The notes under the pieces: generated by a model
What the model saw: the letters and a program-made list of their open reading frames with translations, nothing else
Databases searched by the model: none
Told to the model about the DNA's origin: nothing
Part shown: positions 44,024 to 54,474 of the stretch, in pieces
How positions within the stretch are numbered: the first letter of the stretch is position 1
Layout: each line of letters opens with the position of its first letter
DNA from: Flectobacillus longus
GTDB lineage: Bacteria > Bacteroidota > Bacteroidia > Cytophagales > Spirosomataceae
DNA length: 64,000 nucleotides
Assembly (NCBI RefSeq): GCF_030056705.1
Contig: NZ_JASHIC010000011.1
Location: 1-64,000, forward strand
Direction of reading: 5' to 3'
Program-made: the position numbers and the translations under genes

Positions 44024-44065
44024 AATCCCCAGCAATGACTTGAAAAACATTGCCGGGGATTTTTT
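44024..44065 (+). terminator. rho-independent terminator
   Basis: AATCCCC and GCAATG (44024-44037) pair with CATTGC and GGGGATT (44048-44061) with one mismatch; a T-run follows. The rest of 44000-44318 is AT-rich leader of the next sigma gene with no feature I can name. Confidence 0.75.
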
Positions 44066-44318
44066 GTTATATAGATACTTCTGTCTTAATTTTGATTAAA
44101 TATTGGAAAAGTACTATTGTTGTTTAAGTAAGTGATTTTGTTTATTATTCGTTTTTTGATGCGTTTCGGTACTATGTTTCCGCTTATTGATATTTATAAT
44201 TCGTCTATTAGATGATTTTGATACAATAATTATCTGAAATTTATATTTTTTTGAAATTATTGAGTAGATTTATACAAGGAATCGATTTGAAATTAGTGAC
44301 CTTATTATAAAAGATTGA

Positions 44319-44915
44319 ATGGCTACAAAGATTTTATATGATGAAAAAGAACTGTTAATTCATGCCTCTAATGGTAGTGAAGAGGCATTTTCTTTGATTT
44401 TTCATACTTATAAAAACAAGCTATACGGCTATTTATTCCGAATTACAGAATCTAGCGAAGTGGCGGAGGATATTGTTCAGGAGATTTTTTTGAAACTCTG
44501 GAAAGATAAATCTGACTTAGCCAACATCATTTCTTTTGATTCGTATCTTTTTAGAATGGCAAAAAATTATGCCATCAATTCTTTTAAATCAAGAGCTCGC
44601 CAAGCCTTGCTATATGTCGAATACCTCGAAACGCAAACCGAGGAAGACTACAGCACTGACCATAAAATCCAATTTGAAGAAACGCAGTATTTGCTTCAAC
44701 AAATTGTAGATACATTACCTCCTCAACAAAAATTAGTATATCAGTTGAGCCGCGAACAGTATCTCAAACATGATGAGATAGCCGAAATGCTCAACATTTC
44801 TCCCTTAACAGTCAAAAATCATATCATTCAGGCGCTTAATACCATCAAAAAAAGCCTCAAGTATCAGGCTGTTTTGATGATGGCGTTGGCTTTTTGGTAT
44901 CAATTGAAAAAATAA
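44319..44915 (+). CDS. ECF RNA polymerase sigma factor, locus 2
   Basis: This 198-residue sigma factor has region 2 near residues 20-90 (KNKLYGYLFRITESSEVAED; IFLKLWKDK) and a region 4 helix-turn-helix near 135-180 (YLKHDEIAEMLNISPLTVKNH). A short hydrophobic tail (VLMMALAFWYQLKK) closes it, common in Bacteroidota ECF factors. It should be controlled by the FecR protein encoded 153 bases downstream and direct transcription of glycan locus 2. Confidence 0.9.
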   Translation: MATKILYDEKELLIHASNGSEEAFSLIFHTYKNKLYGYLFRITESSEVAEDIVQEIFLKLWKDKSDLANIISFDSYLFRMAKNYAINSFKSRARQALLYVEYLETQTEEDYSTDHKIQFEETQYLLQQIVDTLPPQQKLVYQLSREQYLKHDEIAEMLNISPLTVKNHIIQALNTIKKSLKYQAVLMMALAFWYQLKK

Positions 44916-45068
44916 TTTAATTTTTTTTCAATTTGACTAGTCCTATCCTTTTTGAGAATTGTCTTCTTTATAGCTAACCTCTTCCGTGAGCCCTTCGGTT
45001 GTTTGTTTTGACCATTGGGATGTTAAATAAAACCATAATCCAAAGGGAGTAAACTCCATAGAAGTGAT

Positions 45069-46268
45069 ATGCCTTCGACACGAATTGACTTTTTGATAGA
45101 TAAATATTTTCAAAGCTCCTGTTCCGAAGAGGAATTACAAGAGCTAATGGAGTGGGTAGACGCAAGTTCGGAAACTGAACTAGGTCAGAAGTTGGCGGGT
45201 ATTTGGAAAAACTTTTCTTCTGATACTCCAATGCCCGAAGGGATGTCGGAGCGAATACTGACTAATATCTTCAATCATGAGGAAGAAGCGACTCCGATAG
45301 AAGAAGAATATAGAGAACCAAGTTTTTGGCGAACCACTTATGGCATGGCTGCTTCGGTGGCATTGATTATAAGCTTTGGCTTTTTTGGTTGGTTGCAGTA
45401 TAATGCTAATCTGAAAAGAACCGAAAACCGAATTGTAGAAGTAAAATCGTTTGAACAACACGATGTGCTCCCAGGGGGAGACAAAGCTGTTTTGACACTA
45501 GATGATGGCTCGAAAGTGGTTTTAGATAATTCTGCTAATGGGAGTTTGGGTAAGCAAGGCGAAACAGATATTCGTAAAACCCAAAGTGGTAAAGTCGTTT
45601 ATGAAGGTGGACAGGTTGCGGTGGCTAAGCCAATGTACAATACATTGACAACACCCAAAGGTGGTCAATATCAGGTGGTTTTGTCAGATGGCACAAAAGT
45701 ATGGCTTAATGCTGCTTCTAGCTTGAGATTTCCAACGGCTTTTACGGGCAACGAGCGAAGGGTAGAAATGACAGGTGAAGTGTACTTTGAAGTGGCAAAA
45801 AATCCCAAAATGCCTTTCAAGGTTATTACTCAAGGACAAGAAGTGGAAGTATTGGGAACGCATTTTAATGTGATGGCTTTCCAAAATGAAAAGGTTATCA
45901 AAACTACGCTACTGGAAGGTTCTGTAAAAGTGAGTAATAATGAAAAGACGGCTGTGTTGCAACCTGGTCAGCAATCGAAGGTGGGTATAAATAGTAATAT
46001 TTTCAGAACGGTTAATGATGTAAATATAGAGGAGGAGTTAGCATGGAAAAATGGTTATTTCCAATTTAACGATGCAAGCCTAGAACAAGTTATGCGACAA
46101 ATTGAGCGCTGGTACGATGTCGATATTGAGTATGTTGGCAAAATATCCAACGAGCATTTTACAGGAAAACTTCCTAGAAATACCAATCTTTCGAATGTCC
46201 TGAAAATACTTTCGATGAGTGAGGTAGAATTTAAAATTGAAGGTAAAAAGATTATTATTACCCCATAA
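45069..46268 (+). CDS. FecR-type anti-sigma factor, locus 2
   Basis: The 399-residue protein has an N-terminal sigma-binding region (DFLIDKYFQSSCSEEELQEL), one membrane helix at about residues 93-112, a FecR domain (about 125-300, with LPGGDKAVLTLDDGSKVVLD, and GEVYFEVAKNPKMPFKV) and a DUF4974-like C-terminal domain (about 325-397, FQFNDASLEQVMRQIERWY). It is longer than its locus 1 counterpart mainly in the FecR region. Gene order sigma, fecR, then susC is kept, but a repeat-rich gap of about 600 bases intervenes here. Confidence 0.9.
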   Translation: MPSTRIDFLIDKYFQSSCSEEELQELMEWVDASSETELGQKLAGIWKNFSSDTPMPEGMSERILTNIFNHEEEATPIEEEYREPSFWRTTYGMAASVALIISFGFFGWLQYNANLKRTENRIVEVKSFEQHDVLPGGDKAVLTLDDGSKVVLDNSANGSLGKQGETDIRKTQSGKVVYEGGQVAVAKPMYNTLTTPKGGQYQVVLSDGTKVWLNAASSLRFPTAFTGNERRVEMTGEVYFEVAKNPKMPFKVITQGQEVEVLGTHFNVMAFQNEKVIKTTLLEGSVKVSNNEKTAVLQPGQQSKVGINSNIFRTVNDVNIEEELAWKNGYFQFNDASLEQVMRQIERWYDVDIEYVGKISNEHFTGKLPRNTNLSNVLKILSMSEVEFKIEGKKIIITP

Positions 46269-46884
46269 GTGAAATTGACTACTGAGTATAAATAGGGTGG
46301 AATTGCGTTAGTGGAAATTGATTTCCTATTTACTGAAGCTGTTTAAATTTTTCAGAAAACAGTTTTTGGCATTAATTCTTAGCCTTACTTTTTAACTAGG
46401 CGTTCCCGCCTTGATACAAAAAGTAACCGCAGCGGCGGCCGCAAAAAAATCAAGAATTTATAATCGGAGTGGCGTACCACCTCGCTGCGCTCAAACAGTA
46501 TAAATTCATTGCTTACTCAAGAAATATTACGAAAGTTTAAACAGCTTCACTGTGAAAAAATAAATTGAGCATCAATAGATTATTAAATTACAAATACGAT
46601 TTTGAGTCGACTGAAATACTGTATTTGTAAACTTAAGTAATCATGCAAAATAAGATTTGATCAACTGAGCATGTAAGGTTATGAAATTTAAAATTTTACA
46701 TTCACAATTCATCATTCAGCACTAATACTTATATCCTTTTAACTAGAACAGTGCCTGTGACACTTATTTCACAACAAGATATTAAACAAAGAAAAAGCGA
46801 AAACGCTGGCACGTCTTCGCTCGAAATCGGAGTTTGATAAAATCAGTTTTCCAAGTATCTTATTTTAAAACCCCAAACAAAAGT
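46269..46884. other. gene-free gap between fecR and susC, locus 2
   Basis: It contains MITE-like element B (46333-46552), a reversed copy of the locus 1 interspersed sequence (46686-46735), a weak ACAGTGC...CACT hairpin (46750-46764) recalling hairpin 1 of the locus 1 leader, and an AGCG/CGCT hairpin at 46796-46807. Confidence 0.5.
46333..46552. mobile_element. MITE-like element B
   Basis: Terminal inverted repeats CTGAAGCTGTTTAAA (46333-46347) and TTTAAACAGCTTCAC (46538-46552) match at 14 of 15 positions. Inside are CTTACTTTTT and AAAAAGTAAC, an AATCAAGAATTT block and CTCGCTGCGCTCAAACAG, in the same order as in element A at 22062. No transposase is encoded. Confidence 0.5.
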
Positions 46885-49800
46885 ATGAATCGCAATCCTA
46901 TTTTCCAAATTAGGCTGGATTTGCCATGCCTTTCGGCTTCCTGTCGTGGGCACTTTTCCACAAAACTTTACAGGGTCATGAAACTAACCTTTATTTTATC
47001 GCTTACGATATGTTTACAGGTAAGTGCCGTTAGTTTTTCGCAGAGATTTAATATCAATCTTCGAAACGCTAGTGTTACACAAGTTTTTAAAGAAATTGAA
47101 CGTCAAAGCGGTTATACTTTTTGGTATAAATCAGACTTATTGCAAAAATCTGATAAAGTAACTGTAGTAGTAAAAAATGCTAAGCTGGAAGAAGTGCTAG
47201 AATCATGTTTTGCGAACGAAAAGATTGAATATTCTATCGTTGACAAAACTATCGTGTTGAAACCCCTTAAATCAGCACCTGTTCTAGTACCAGTGGAATT
47301 AGTGGCAACGCCTGTGAAAGGTAAAGTTACATCCTCAACAGATGGAAAGCCCTTGGTTGGTGTAAGTGTTGCTGTAAAAGGAACAACACGTGGTACTACT
47401 ACCGATGTCAATGGTGAGTTTTCACTCAATGCTTCTAAAAATGAAACCCTTGTATTTTCTTATATTGGTTTTAATGGAAAGGAAATTGCGGTAGGAAACC
47501 AAACATTTATTTCATTAAGCCTTCAAGAATCAGCTACTTCGTTGACAGAAGTTGCGGTTGTTGGTTATGGTAGCCAGTCTCGTAAAAACTTATCAAGTGC
47601 GGTGAGTTCTGTTAAAACTGAGGAGCTCAATAAAGGTGCTATGACTGATGTGGGTCAGTTATTACAAGGTAAAGTACCCGGCTTGAATATTACAGCAAGT
47701 GGTGACCCAAACAAACCTGCTGCTGTTGTTATGCGTGGAGCTTCGACATTGAACAGTTCGCAAGGACCATTTTATGTAATTGATGGTGTGCCAGGAGCAG
47801 ACATTTCGACAATTGCCCCAGACGATATTGCTTCGATTGATGTATTGAAAGATGCTGCTGCAACTGCGATTTATGGTAACCGTGCTGCCAATGGGGTAAT
47901 TATGGTAACGACCAAAAAAGGTAAAGCGGGTCAAATGCAAGTGTCTTACAGCTCATTCATCAGTGCAGAAAAAGTATCTAGTAAATTAGATATGATGAAT
48001 GCAGATCAGTTGAGAAATTTCTTGAAAAAAACAGGTGTTGGATTAACTGATAAGGATGATTTGGGTGCAAGTACAGATTGGCAATCAGCTATTCAAAAAA
48101 ATACGGCTATCTCAACTAACCATAACTTATCAGTATCGGGTGGTGGCGAACATAGCAACTATAGCGTAAGTGTGAACTACGTTAAAAAAGATGGTATTCT
48201 CTTGAATAGTTCTTTGGAAAGAGTAATTGGTCGTTTGTCGGTAGAACAATATGCTTTGAAAGACAAATTGAAGTTTGGTTTTTCTGTAACAAATTCTACG
48301 AGTGATGCTGAGGATATTCCTTACAGAAATACAGTTTTGTTACAATCTACCTTGTATTTGCCTGTGTCTCCAATTAGAAAAGCAGATGGAACCTATTTTG
48401 AAAACTTACAAAACAACAATTACTATAATCCAGTGGCAATGATCAATAACAGCCAAATGGATACTAAATACAGTAATTTGATTGGAAGTTTCAAAACTGA
48501 GTTGCAATTGCCTTTTGGATTAACTTATAATTTGAACCTTTCTTATCTTAACTCAAATAGCCTATCAGGAAGTTTTTACAATAGTTATTATACATCTACT
48601 TACAACAACATGTATGATAATCCAGACCCAGGTTTAGGATTTCACTATCAACAAGTTTTTGGGAAAAATGGACAAGCTAGCCGTAACTCATACCAAAATA
48701 CTTCAAAAATTTTAGAAACTTACTTGACATGGAATAGAGAATTTGGCGACCATTCTTTGAATGCAGTAGTAGGCTATTCTTGGCAAAGCAACAAAATCGG
48801 TGAAGGTTTTCAGGTAACGACTAGTAATTTGCCTGTAGACAATATTGGGTATAACAACTTGGCGTTGAGTAATCCTTACGGAATTTCTGGTTACCAAATT
48901 AGCTTTGGTCCTGATGGTGTTTACCAAGAAACTCGTTTAATATCTGATTTTGCACGTTTGAACTATAACTACAAAAGCAAGTACTTGTTACAAGCTTCTG
49001 TACGTAGAGATGGTAGCTCTGTGTTTGGTACAAATAATCAATGGGGGATATTCCCATCAGTTGGTGTAGCTTGGAGATTAAGTCAAGAAGACTTTTTGCA
49101 AGGACAAAACATTTTTGATGACTTGAAACTAAGAGCAAGTTATGGGGTAACGGGTAATGCTTCTGGCTTTAATGCTTATACTTCTCAATTTATCTCAGGA
49201 AGTTTAGGAACATACTATTATAACGGAGCTGTAACAGGTGCTTTTGGTCCAACAAAGGCAGCAAACCCAGATTTACAGTGGGAGAAGACCGCTACAACTA
49301 ACATTGGTATTGACTTTACTTTGGCAAAAAGTAAACTTACAGGTTCGATTGAATTCTATAATAAAAATACGACAGGTATGATTTACTCATACAGTGTTGA
49401 CCCTATCAAAGTGCCAACAGGTAGTATTGTTGCCAATGGTGGTAGTATCAATAACAAAGGGATAGAATTATCATTGAATGCAAAATTAATCCAAAAAGGG
49501 GCTTTTTCTTGGAATAGTGCCTTGAACTTGGCTCACAACAGCAACGTAATTACAAGCTTAACAAATCCATTATTTGCAGGTGGCGACTCGGTATTATTAT
49601 CTCGTCCAGAAGGTGGAGGTCAGTCAGGTCGTTCGTTACAAATTTTGAAAGCTGGTCGTCCATTGGGTCAATTCTTTGCGTTGGAATATGCGGGTAAAAA
49701 TGCAGATGGCGTTTCTCAATTTGTAGGTGCTGATGGTAAATTGACAACTACACCTGTTGATGGCAAGGATTATAAATACCTAGGAAGTGCACAGCCAAAA

Positions 49801-50241
49801 TTGATGTTGGGATGGAACAACACATTCAAATATGGCAATTTTGATTTGAATGTATTTATTCGTGGTGTATTTGGAAACAAAATTTTCAATGCAACTCGTG
49901 CTGACTTATTCAGACCAAATACTGCTCAATATTCAAATATTTTGGTTGATGCAGGTAACGAATCTGCCTCAGACTACAATGCTTATTTCTATTCATCACG
50001 CTTTATTGAGGATGGAAGTTTTATCAGATTTGATAATGCAACTTTGGGTTATAATTTCAAGAAAACAGGAGTTGTTAAAAACCTTAGAGTGTACACTTCT
50101 GTGAATAATTTGTTTGTCATAACAGGTTACAAAGGTATTGATCCAGAGGTAAACCAAGGTGGAATTGCGCCAGGGGTAGATTACAACAACTTCTATCCAA
50201 AAACTCGTACATTCTTGTTAGGTGTTAATGTATCATTCTAA
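46885..50241 (+). CDS. SusC/RagA-type TonB-dependent outer-membrane glycan transporter with STN domain, locus 2
   Basis: I start at ATG 46885 (1118 residues), upstream of a signal peptide (MKLTFILSLTICLQVSAVSF) by about 31 residues, an N-terminal extension often seen in these proteins; ATG 46978 is an alternative start. Domains: STN (FNINLRNASVTQVFKEIERQ onward), carboxypeptidase-regulatory-like domain (VKGKVTSSTDGKPLVGVSV), plug (VVGYGSQSRKNLSS, and DVGQLLQGKVPGLNIT) and barrel ending FLLGVNVSF. It imports glycan fragments with the SusD partner and signals to FecR. Close paralogue of the protein at 10907. Confidence 0.93.
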   Translation: MNRNPIFQIRLDLPCLSASCRGHFSTKLYRVMKLTFILSLTICLQVSAVSFSQRFNINLRNASVTQVFKEIERQSGYTFWYKSDLLQKSDKVTVVVKNAKLEEVLESCFANEKIEYSIVDKTIVLKPLKSAPVLVPVELVATPVKGKVTSSTDGKPLVGVSVAVKGTTRGTTTDVNGEFSLNASKNETLVFSYIGFNGKEIAVGNQTFISLSLQESATSLTEVAVVGYGSQSRKNLSSAVSSVKTEELNKGAMTDVGQLLQGKVPGLNITASGDPNKPAAVVMRGASTLNSSQGPFYVIDGVPGADISTIAPDDIASIDVLKDAAATAIYGNRAANGVIMVTTKKGKAGQMQVSYSSFISAEKVSSKLDMMNADQLRNFLKKTGVGLTDKDDLGASTDWQSAIQKNTAISTNHNLSVSGGGEHSNYSVSVNYVKKDGILLNSSLERVIGRLSVEQYALKDKLKFGFSVTNSTSDAEDIPYRNTVLLQSTLYLPVSPIRKADGTYFENLQNNNYYNPVAMINNSQMDTKYSNLIGSFKTELQLPFGLTYNLNLSYLNSNSLSGSFYNSYYTSTYNNMYDNPDPGLGFHYQQVFGKNGQASRNSYQNTSKILETYLTWNREFGDHSLNAVVGYSWQSNKIGEGFQVTTSNLPVDNIGYNNLALSNPYGISGYQISFGPDGVYQETRLISDFARLNYNYKSKYLLQASVRRDGSSVFGTNNQWGIFPSVGVAWRLSQEDFLQGQNIFDDLKLRASYGVTGNASGFNAYTSQFISGSLGTYYYNGAVTGAFGPTKAANPDLQWEKTATTNIGIDFTLAKSKLTGSIEFYNKNTTGMIYSYSVDPIKVPTGSIVANGGSINNKGIELSLNAKLIQKGAFSWNSALNLAHNSNVITSLTNPLFAGGDSVLLSRPEGGGQSGRSLQILKAGRPLGQFFALEYAGKNADGVSQFVGADGKLTTTPVDGKDYKYLGSAQPKLMLGWNNTFKYGNFDLNVFIRGVFGNKIFNATRADLFRPNTAQYSNILVDAGNESASDYNAYFYSSRFIEDGSFIRFDNATLGYNFKKTGVVKNLRVYTSVNNLFVITGYKGIDPEVNQGGIAPGVDYNNFYPKTRTFLLGVNVSF

Positions 50242-50260
50242 TCCTCTTTTAGTTGAAATC

Positions 50261-51877
50261 ATGAAAAAGACATTTTTACATATATTCGCAATCATTTTGA
50301 TGTCGGGAGCATTATTCTCCTGCCACGATTTGTATGTTCCTGTTACGACAGAACTTACGCCCGATGTATTTCCTTCAAATACAGCTCAATATATTTCTGC
50401 TTCAGGACCCGCTTACGTAGCCTTGAGAGGGAATTATGGTGTGGAATATTTCCAACAACAATCTTTTAGTACCGACGAAAGTATTATGCCTGCTCGTGGT
50501 GGTAACTGGTTTGACGGTGGTCAAAACCAAACTATGCACTATCACACATGGACACAAGACAATGGTTATCTGAATGGTAACTGGTACTGGATGTCGACGA
50601 TTATTGGGGTTTCTAACCAAACTATCAATATTTTGAGAACAACAATGCCATCTGGTAAACCTAAAAATACAGGTATTGCCGAAATCAAAATGGTAAGAGC
50701 TTTTGCTTACTACATGATGATGGATAACTATGGTAATGTTCCTCTGGATACATTGTATGGTGATTTTACACCAAAAGCTAATACCCCAAGAGCTCAAGTA
50801 TTTGATTTTATAGAAAAAGAAATCCAATCCTGTATTCCTTTCTTGAATGAAGAGAACGATGTAACTCAGTATGGACGTCCGAACAAATGGACAGCTTATG
50901 CACTTTTGGCAAAAATGTATTTGAATGCTGAAGTTTACACAGGTACCAAGCGTTATGATGATTGTATTGCAGCTTGCGATAAAGTAATTGCTAGCGGTAA
51001 GTATTCAATTGAGCCAAGAGCGTCGTATTTGCAAATGTTCTACCCAAGCAATGGTCCACAAATGAAAGAGTTCATCTTTGCGATTCCGTACAATCCAACG
51101 ATGACAAACAGTTTCCCATTCCGTTCGGTAAACATTCATGCTCGTTACCAAGTACCAAGAAGTATGGCAAAACGCTTTAGTATGCCATATACACCAGCAG
51201 GTTCGGCAAGTACTTTACCAGAATATTATGCGTATTTCAATGATGCTAATGATATTCGTAACGGACAATGGTTGACAGGGTTACAGTTTATGGCTGATGG
51301 TGTTACTCCAGTAACAGTGACAACCAACAATCTGGGATATGACCAATATTATAAAGGTAGCAACCCTACAGAAACGAAGACTTACCAAGTAAATCTGACG
51401 CCAGATATCGTATTGCGTCAAAGTGTAGCGTCATTTGATGTCGGAAATGACGAAATTGCTTGGAATATGGGTTATCGCAATATCAAATTCTATCCTGATG
51501 CTACTTCATTGAACCGTGATCAAAATAACGATATTCCTGTATTCCGTTATGCTGATGTTTTAATGATGAAGGCTGAGGCTATTTTGCGTGGTGGTGCGCC
51601 AACGACAGGTGCTACGGCTGTGTCATTGGTTAATCAAGTACGTACTCAACGTACAACTTCTCCTGCGCTTTCAACGATTGATTTAGAAGGTATTTATGCT
51701 GAACGTGTAAGAGAATTTGCCTTTGAAGCTTGGCACCGAAACGATATGATTCGTTTTGGAAAATTTGAAAACAAATGGGGTTTCAAAACCAACACAGACA
51801 CTTACCGTAGAATTTTCCCAATTCCACGTAATGCCTTGCAGTTGAATCCAAACTTGAAGCAAAACCCAGGCTATTAA
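50261..51877 (+). CDS. SusD/RagB-family glycan-binding lipoprotein, locus 2
   Basis: The start at 50261 (538 residues) gives a lipoprotein signal with lipobox LFSC. The upstream in-frame codons overlap the susC end. SusD features are IAEIKMVRAFAYYMMMDNYG, RYADVLMMKAEAILRGG and FEAWHRNDMIRFGK. It lies 19 bases after susC. Nearly parallel to the locus 1 protein along its whole length, with most change in the middle, glycan-facing part. Confidence 0.92.
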   Translation: MKKTFLHIFAIILMSGALFSCHDLYVPVTTELTPDVFPSNTAQYISASGPAYVALRGNYGVEYFQQQSFSTDESIMPARGGNWFDGGQNQTMHYHTWTQDNGYLNGNWYWMSTIIGVSNQTINILRTTMPSGKPKNTGIAEIKMVRAFAYYMMMDNYGNVPLDTLYGDFTPKANTPRAQVFDFIEKEIQSCIPFLNEENDVTQYGRPNKWTAYALLAKMYLNAEVYTGTKRYDDCIAACDKVIASGKYSIEPRASYLQMFYPSNGPQMKEFIFAIPYNPTMTNSFPFRSVNIHARYQVPRSMAKRFSMPYTPAGSASTLPEYYAYFNDANDIRNGQWLTGLQFMADGVTPVTVTTNNLGYDQYYKGSNPTETKTYQVNLTPDIVLRQSVASFDVGNDEIAWNMGYRNIKFYPDATSLNRDQNNDIPVFRYADVLMMKAEAILRGGAPTTGATAVSLVNQVRTQRTTSPALSTIDLEGIYAERVREFAFEAWHRNDMIRFGKFENKWGFKTNTDTYRRIFPIPRNALQLNPNLKQNPGY

Positions 51878-52025
51878 TAAGTGATATGTTATGAGTGTAG
51901 AGTTTTGAAAAATCAACCTCAAATTCACACTCATAACTTTTACCAATTGGCATAATTTGATTGAATTAGAAATCACTCTCATAAATTTTGAAATAGCGTA
52001 TAGCAAAATGCGTTAGTGTTTTATT

Positions 52026-52062
52026 TTACCTCTGACAAGCATTATTGTCTTGTCAGAGGTAA
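52026..52062 (+). terminator. strong hairpin between susD and the enzyme genes, locus 2
   Basis: TTACCTCTGACAAG (52026-52039) and CTTGTCAGAGGTAA (52049-52062) form a perfect 14-bp stem. It holds the same place as the hairpin at 16087 in locus 1 though the sequence differs. Confidence 0.55.
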
Positions 52063-52091
52063 TCAAAATCTTACTATCTATCCTACTTAAT

Positions 52092-52117
52092 AAAGCTCAA
52101 ATAAAAGCTTGAGCTTT
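52092..52117 (+). other. hairpin in the leader of the GH89 gene
   Basis: AAAGCTCAA (52092-52100) pairs with TTGAGCTTT (52109-52117), 28 bases before the GH89 start at 52146, and is followed by GTTTTATC. It may be a second transcript end or a leader structure. Confidence 0.4.
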
Positions 52118-52145
52118 GTTTTATCAACTTAATTTTAATACTTCG

Positions 52146-54359
52146 ATGAAAACATTTTACCATTCTCTCAAAATATTTGGTGTCCTGCTAGGCGTATTTT
52201 TAGGTGCTGATACAAGGGCACAACTGAATCAAAAAGAATCACAGGCGCTCATAGCACGTGTGATTCCGAAGCAAGCACAATCTTTCGTGGTAGAACCACT
52301 GTCGACCTCTGCACCCAAAGATCTTTTTGAAATAGAAAGTAAAAACAATAAAATTATATTGCGAGGAAATAATGGCGTTTCCGTTGCCTCAGCTTTGTAT
52401 TACTACCTTACTGAGTACTGTCATTGTCAAATTACATGGAATGGCGAAAATCTTGATTTGCCTTCAAAATTGCCACAACTTCCAGCAAAAATTACCAAAA
52501 CTACGCCTTACCAATACCGCTATTATCTCAACTATTGTACCTTCAACTACAGTATGTCGTGGTGGAATTGGGAAAGATGGCAAAAAGAAATTGATTGGAT
52601 GGCGATGCACGGCATCAATATGCCATTGGCCATTACAGGCGAAGAATTCACATGGCGAGAAGTGTATAACGAAATGGGTTTTTCGGACAATGATCTAAAA
52701 GACTTTTTCAGTGGTCCTGCCTATTTCTCATGGTTTTGGATGGGAAATCTCGACGGTTGGGGTGGTCCTTTGCCAGTAAGCTGGATGAAATCACACAAAG
52801 ATTTACAGGTCAAAATTCTCCAAAGAGAGAGAGCATTAGGGATGACACCTGTATTGCCTGCCTTTACAGGACACGTACCTGCTGCTTTTAAAAAGAAATA
52901 TCCTAACGCCAAGCTCAAAGCCACAAACTGGACTAATGGCTTTGGCGATACTTATATCCTTGATTCGGAAGATCCACTTTTTGCCACCCTAGGAAAGAAG
53001 TTTATTGATAAACAAACTAAACTTTTTGGTACAAATCACTTGTATTCGGCGGACACTTTCAATGAAAATGAACCTCCAACAGATGAGCCTGCGTATTTGT
53101 CAAAATTGAGTGCAAGAATTTATGAAGGGATTCGTCAAGCAGACCCAAAAGGTATTTGGGTAATGCAAGGTTGGTTGTTTTATAGTGATAGAAAATTCTG
53201 GAAAGCTCCCCAAATCGAGGCATTGTTGAACGCTGTGCCAAATGACAAAATGTTGCTTTTGGATTTAGCCACTGAAATTGAACCTGTTTGGAAAAGAACA
53301 GAAGCCTTTTACGGCAAACCGTGGATTTGGAATATGTTGAATAATTTTGGAGGAAATGTCAACCTATTTGGACGAATGGAGGGTGTAGCATCAGGACCAG
53401 CATTGGCGCTCAATGACCCAAATTCAAAGAATTTGCAAGGAATAGGTCTAACCATGGAGGCAATTGAGCAAAATCCTGTGATTTATGAATTGATGATGCA
53501 ACACACTTGGCAAACGACTCCTGTAGATTTGAATGAGTGGTTGGTCAAATATGCAAAAAACCGTTACAAAACGGAGGACAAGAGCTTGGTAGATGCTTGG
53601 CAAATATTAAGAAAAACGGTTTATAATGGCAAAGACATTCGTGATGGTGCTGAGTCAATTGTTACAGGTCGTCCTACTTTTGATTCAACTACAATTTGGA
53701 CTCGTACTCGCTTAAATTACGCTCCTCAAGATTTATTACCAGCTTGGGATTTGTTTGTGGAGGCGTCCAAAAAGGGGATAAATGCCGACGGTTTTCAATA
53801 TGATTTGGTAGATATTACCCGTCAGGTTTTGGCTAATTATGCCTTAATTTTGCAGAAGAAATGGAAAATTTCTTACAAGGATAAAAATGCTTTTCAGTTC
53901 AAAAAAGACTCTGAGGAATTTTTGACCTTGATTTCTGATATGGATGCCCTATTGGCAACGCGTAAGGATTTTATGCTAGGACCATGGATTAGTTCTGCTA
54001 GATCTTGGGGTACAACGCCACAAGAAAAAGCATTGTACGAGCAAAATGCCAGAGACTTGGTAACACTTTGGGGCGATGCCAACAGTCCATTGCACGAATA
54101 TTCTAACCGCCAGTGGAGTGGTTTGTTGAATGATTTCTATAAACCACGTTGGACGCAGTTTTTTCAAGAATTAACAAAAGCTAGGTCGGAAAACAAAGAG
54201 CCAGATTTGAAGTCATTCGACCAGCAAATTCGTGCTTGGGAATGGAAATGGGTTACAACTCAAAAATCATTCCCTACCACTACGCAAGGTAGTAGTATTT
54301 TGTTGGCTCAAAAGCTTCATCTGAAGTATCAAAAAGCTCTGTTGGAGGCGTATAAATAA
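52146..54359 (+). CDS. GH89 alpha-N-acetylglucosaminidase (NAGLU family), locus 2
   Basis: This 737-residue secreted enzyme (start 52146, signal peptide with FGVLLGVFLGADTRA) is the paralogue of the protein at 17568. It has the same signatures: QYRYYLNYCTFNYSMSWWNW, Glu307 in DTFNENEPP and Glu438 in TMEAIEQNP as predicted catalytic residues. It releases terminal alpha-GlcNAc. In this locus it precedes the acyltransferase, the reverse of locus 1. Confidence 0.92.
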   Translation: MKTFYHSLKIFGVLLGVFLGADTRAQLNQKESQALIARVIPKQAQSFVVEPLSTSAPKDLFEIESKNNKIILRGNNGVSVASALYYYLTEYCHCQITWNGENLDLPSKLPQLPAKITKTTPYQYRYYLNYCTFNYSMSWWNWERWQKEIDWMAMHGINMPLAITGEEFTWREVYNEMGFSDNDLKDFFSGPAYFSWFWMGNLDGWGGPLPVSWMKSHKDLQVKILQRERALGMTPVLPAFTGHVPAAFKKKYPNAKLKATNWTNGFGDTYILDSEDPLFATLGKKFIDKQTKLFGTNHLYSADTFNENEPPTDEPAYLSKLSARIYEGIRQADPKGIWVMQGWLFYSDRKFWKAPQIEALLNAVPNDKMLLLDLATEIEPVWKRTEAFYGKPWIWNMLNNFGGNVNLFGRMEGVASGPALALNDPNSKNLQGIGLTMEAIEQNPVIYELMMQHTWQTTPVDLNEWLVKYAKNRYKTEDKSLVDAWQILRKTVYNGKDIRDGAESIVTGRPTFDSTTIWTRTRLNYAPQDLLPAWDLFVEASKKGINADGFQYDLVDITRQVLANYALILQKKWKISYKDKNAFQFKKDSEEFLTLISDMDALLATRKDFMLGPWISSARSWGTTPQEKALYEQNARDLVTLWGDANSPLHEYSNRQWSGLLNDFYKPRWTQFFQELTKARSENKEPDLKSFDQQIRAWEWKWVTTQKSFPTTTQGSSILLAQKLHLKYQKALLEAYK

Positions 54360-54474
54360 TGCCAAATAAGTTTTGTTGGCAGATAACTCCAACAAAGGCT
54401 TGATGCAACCAAGCTGTCGCTCCAATGGAGTTTTTACAAAAGAAAATAGAAAACGTTTTTCGACAAACTAATAT

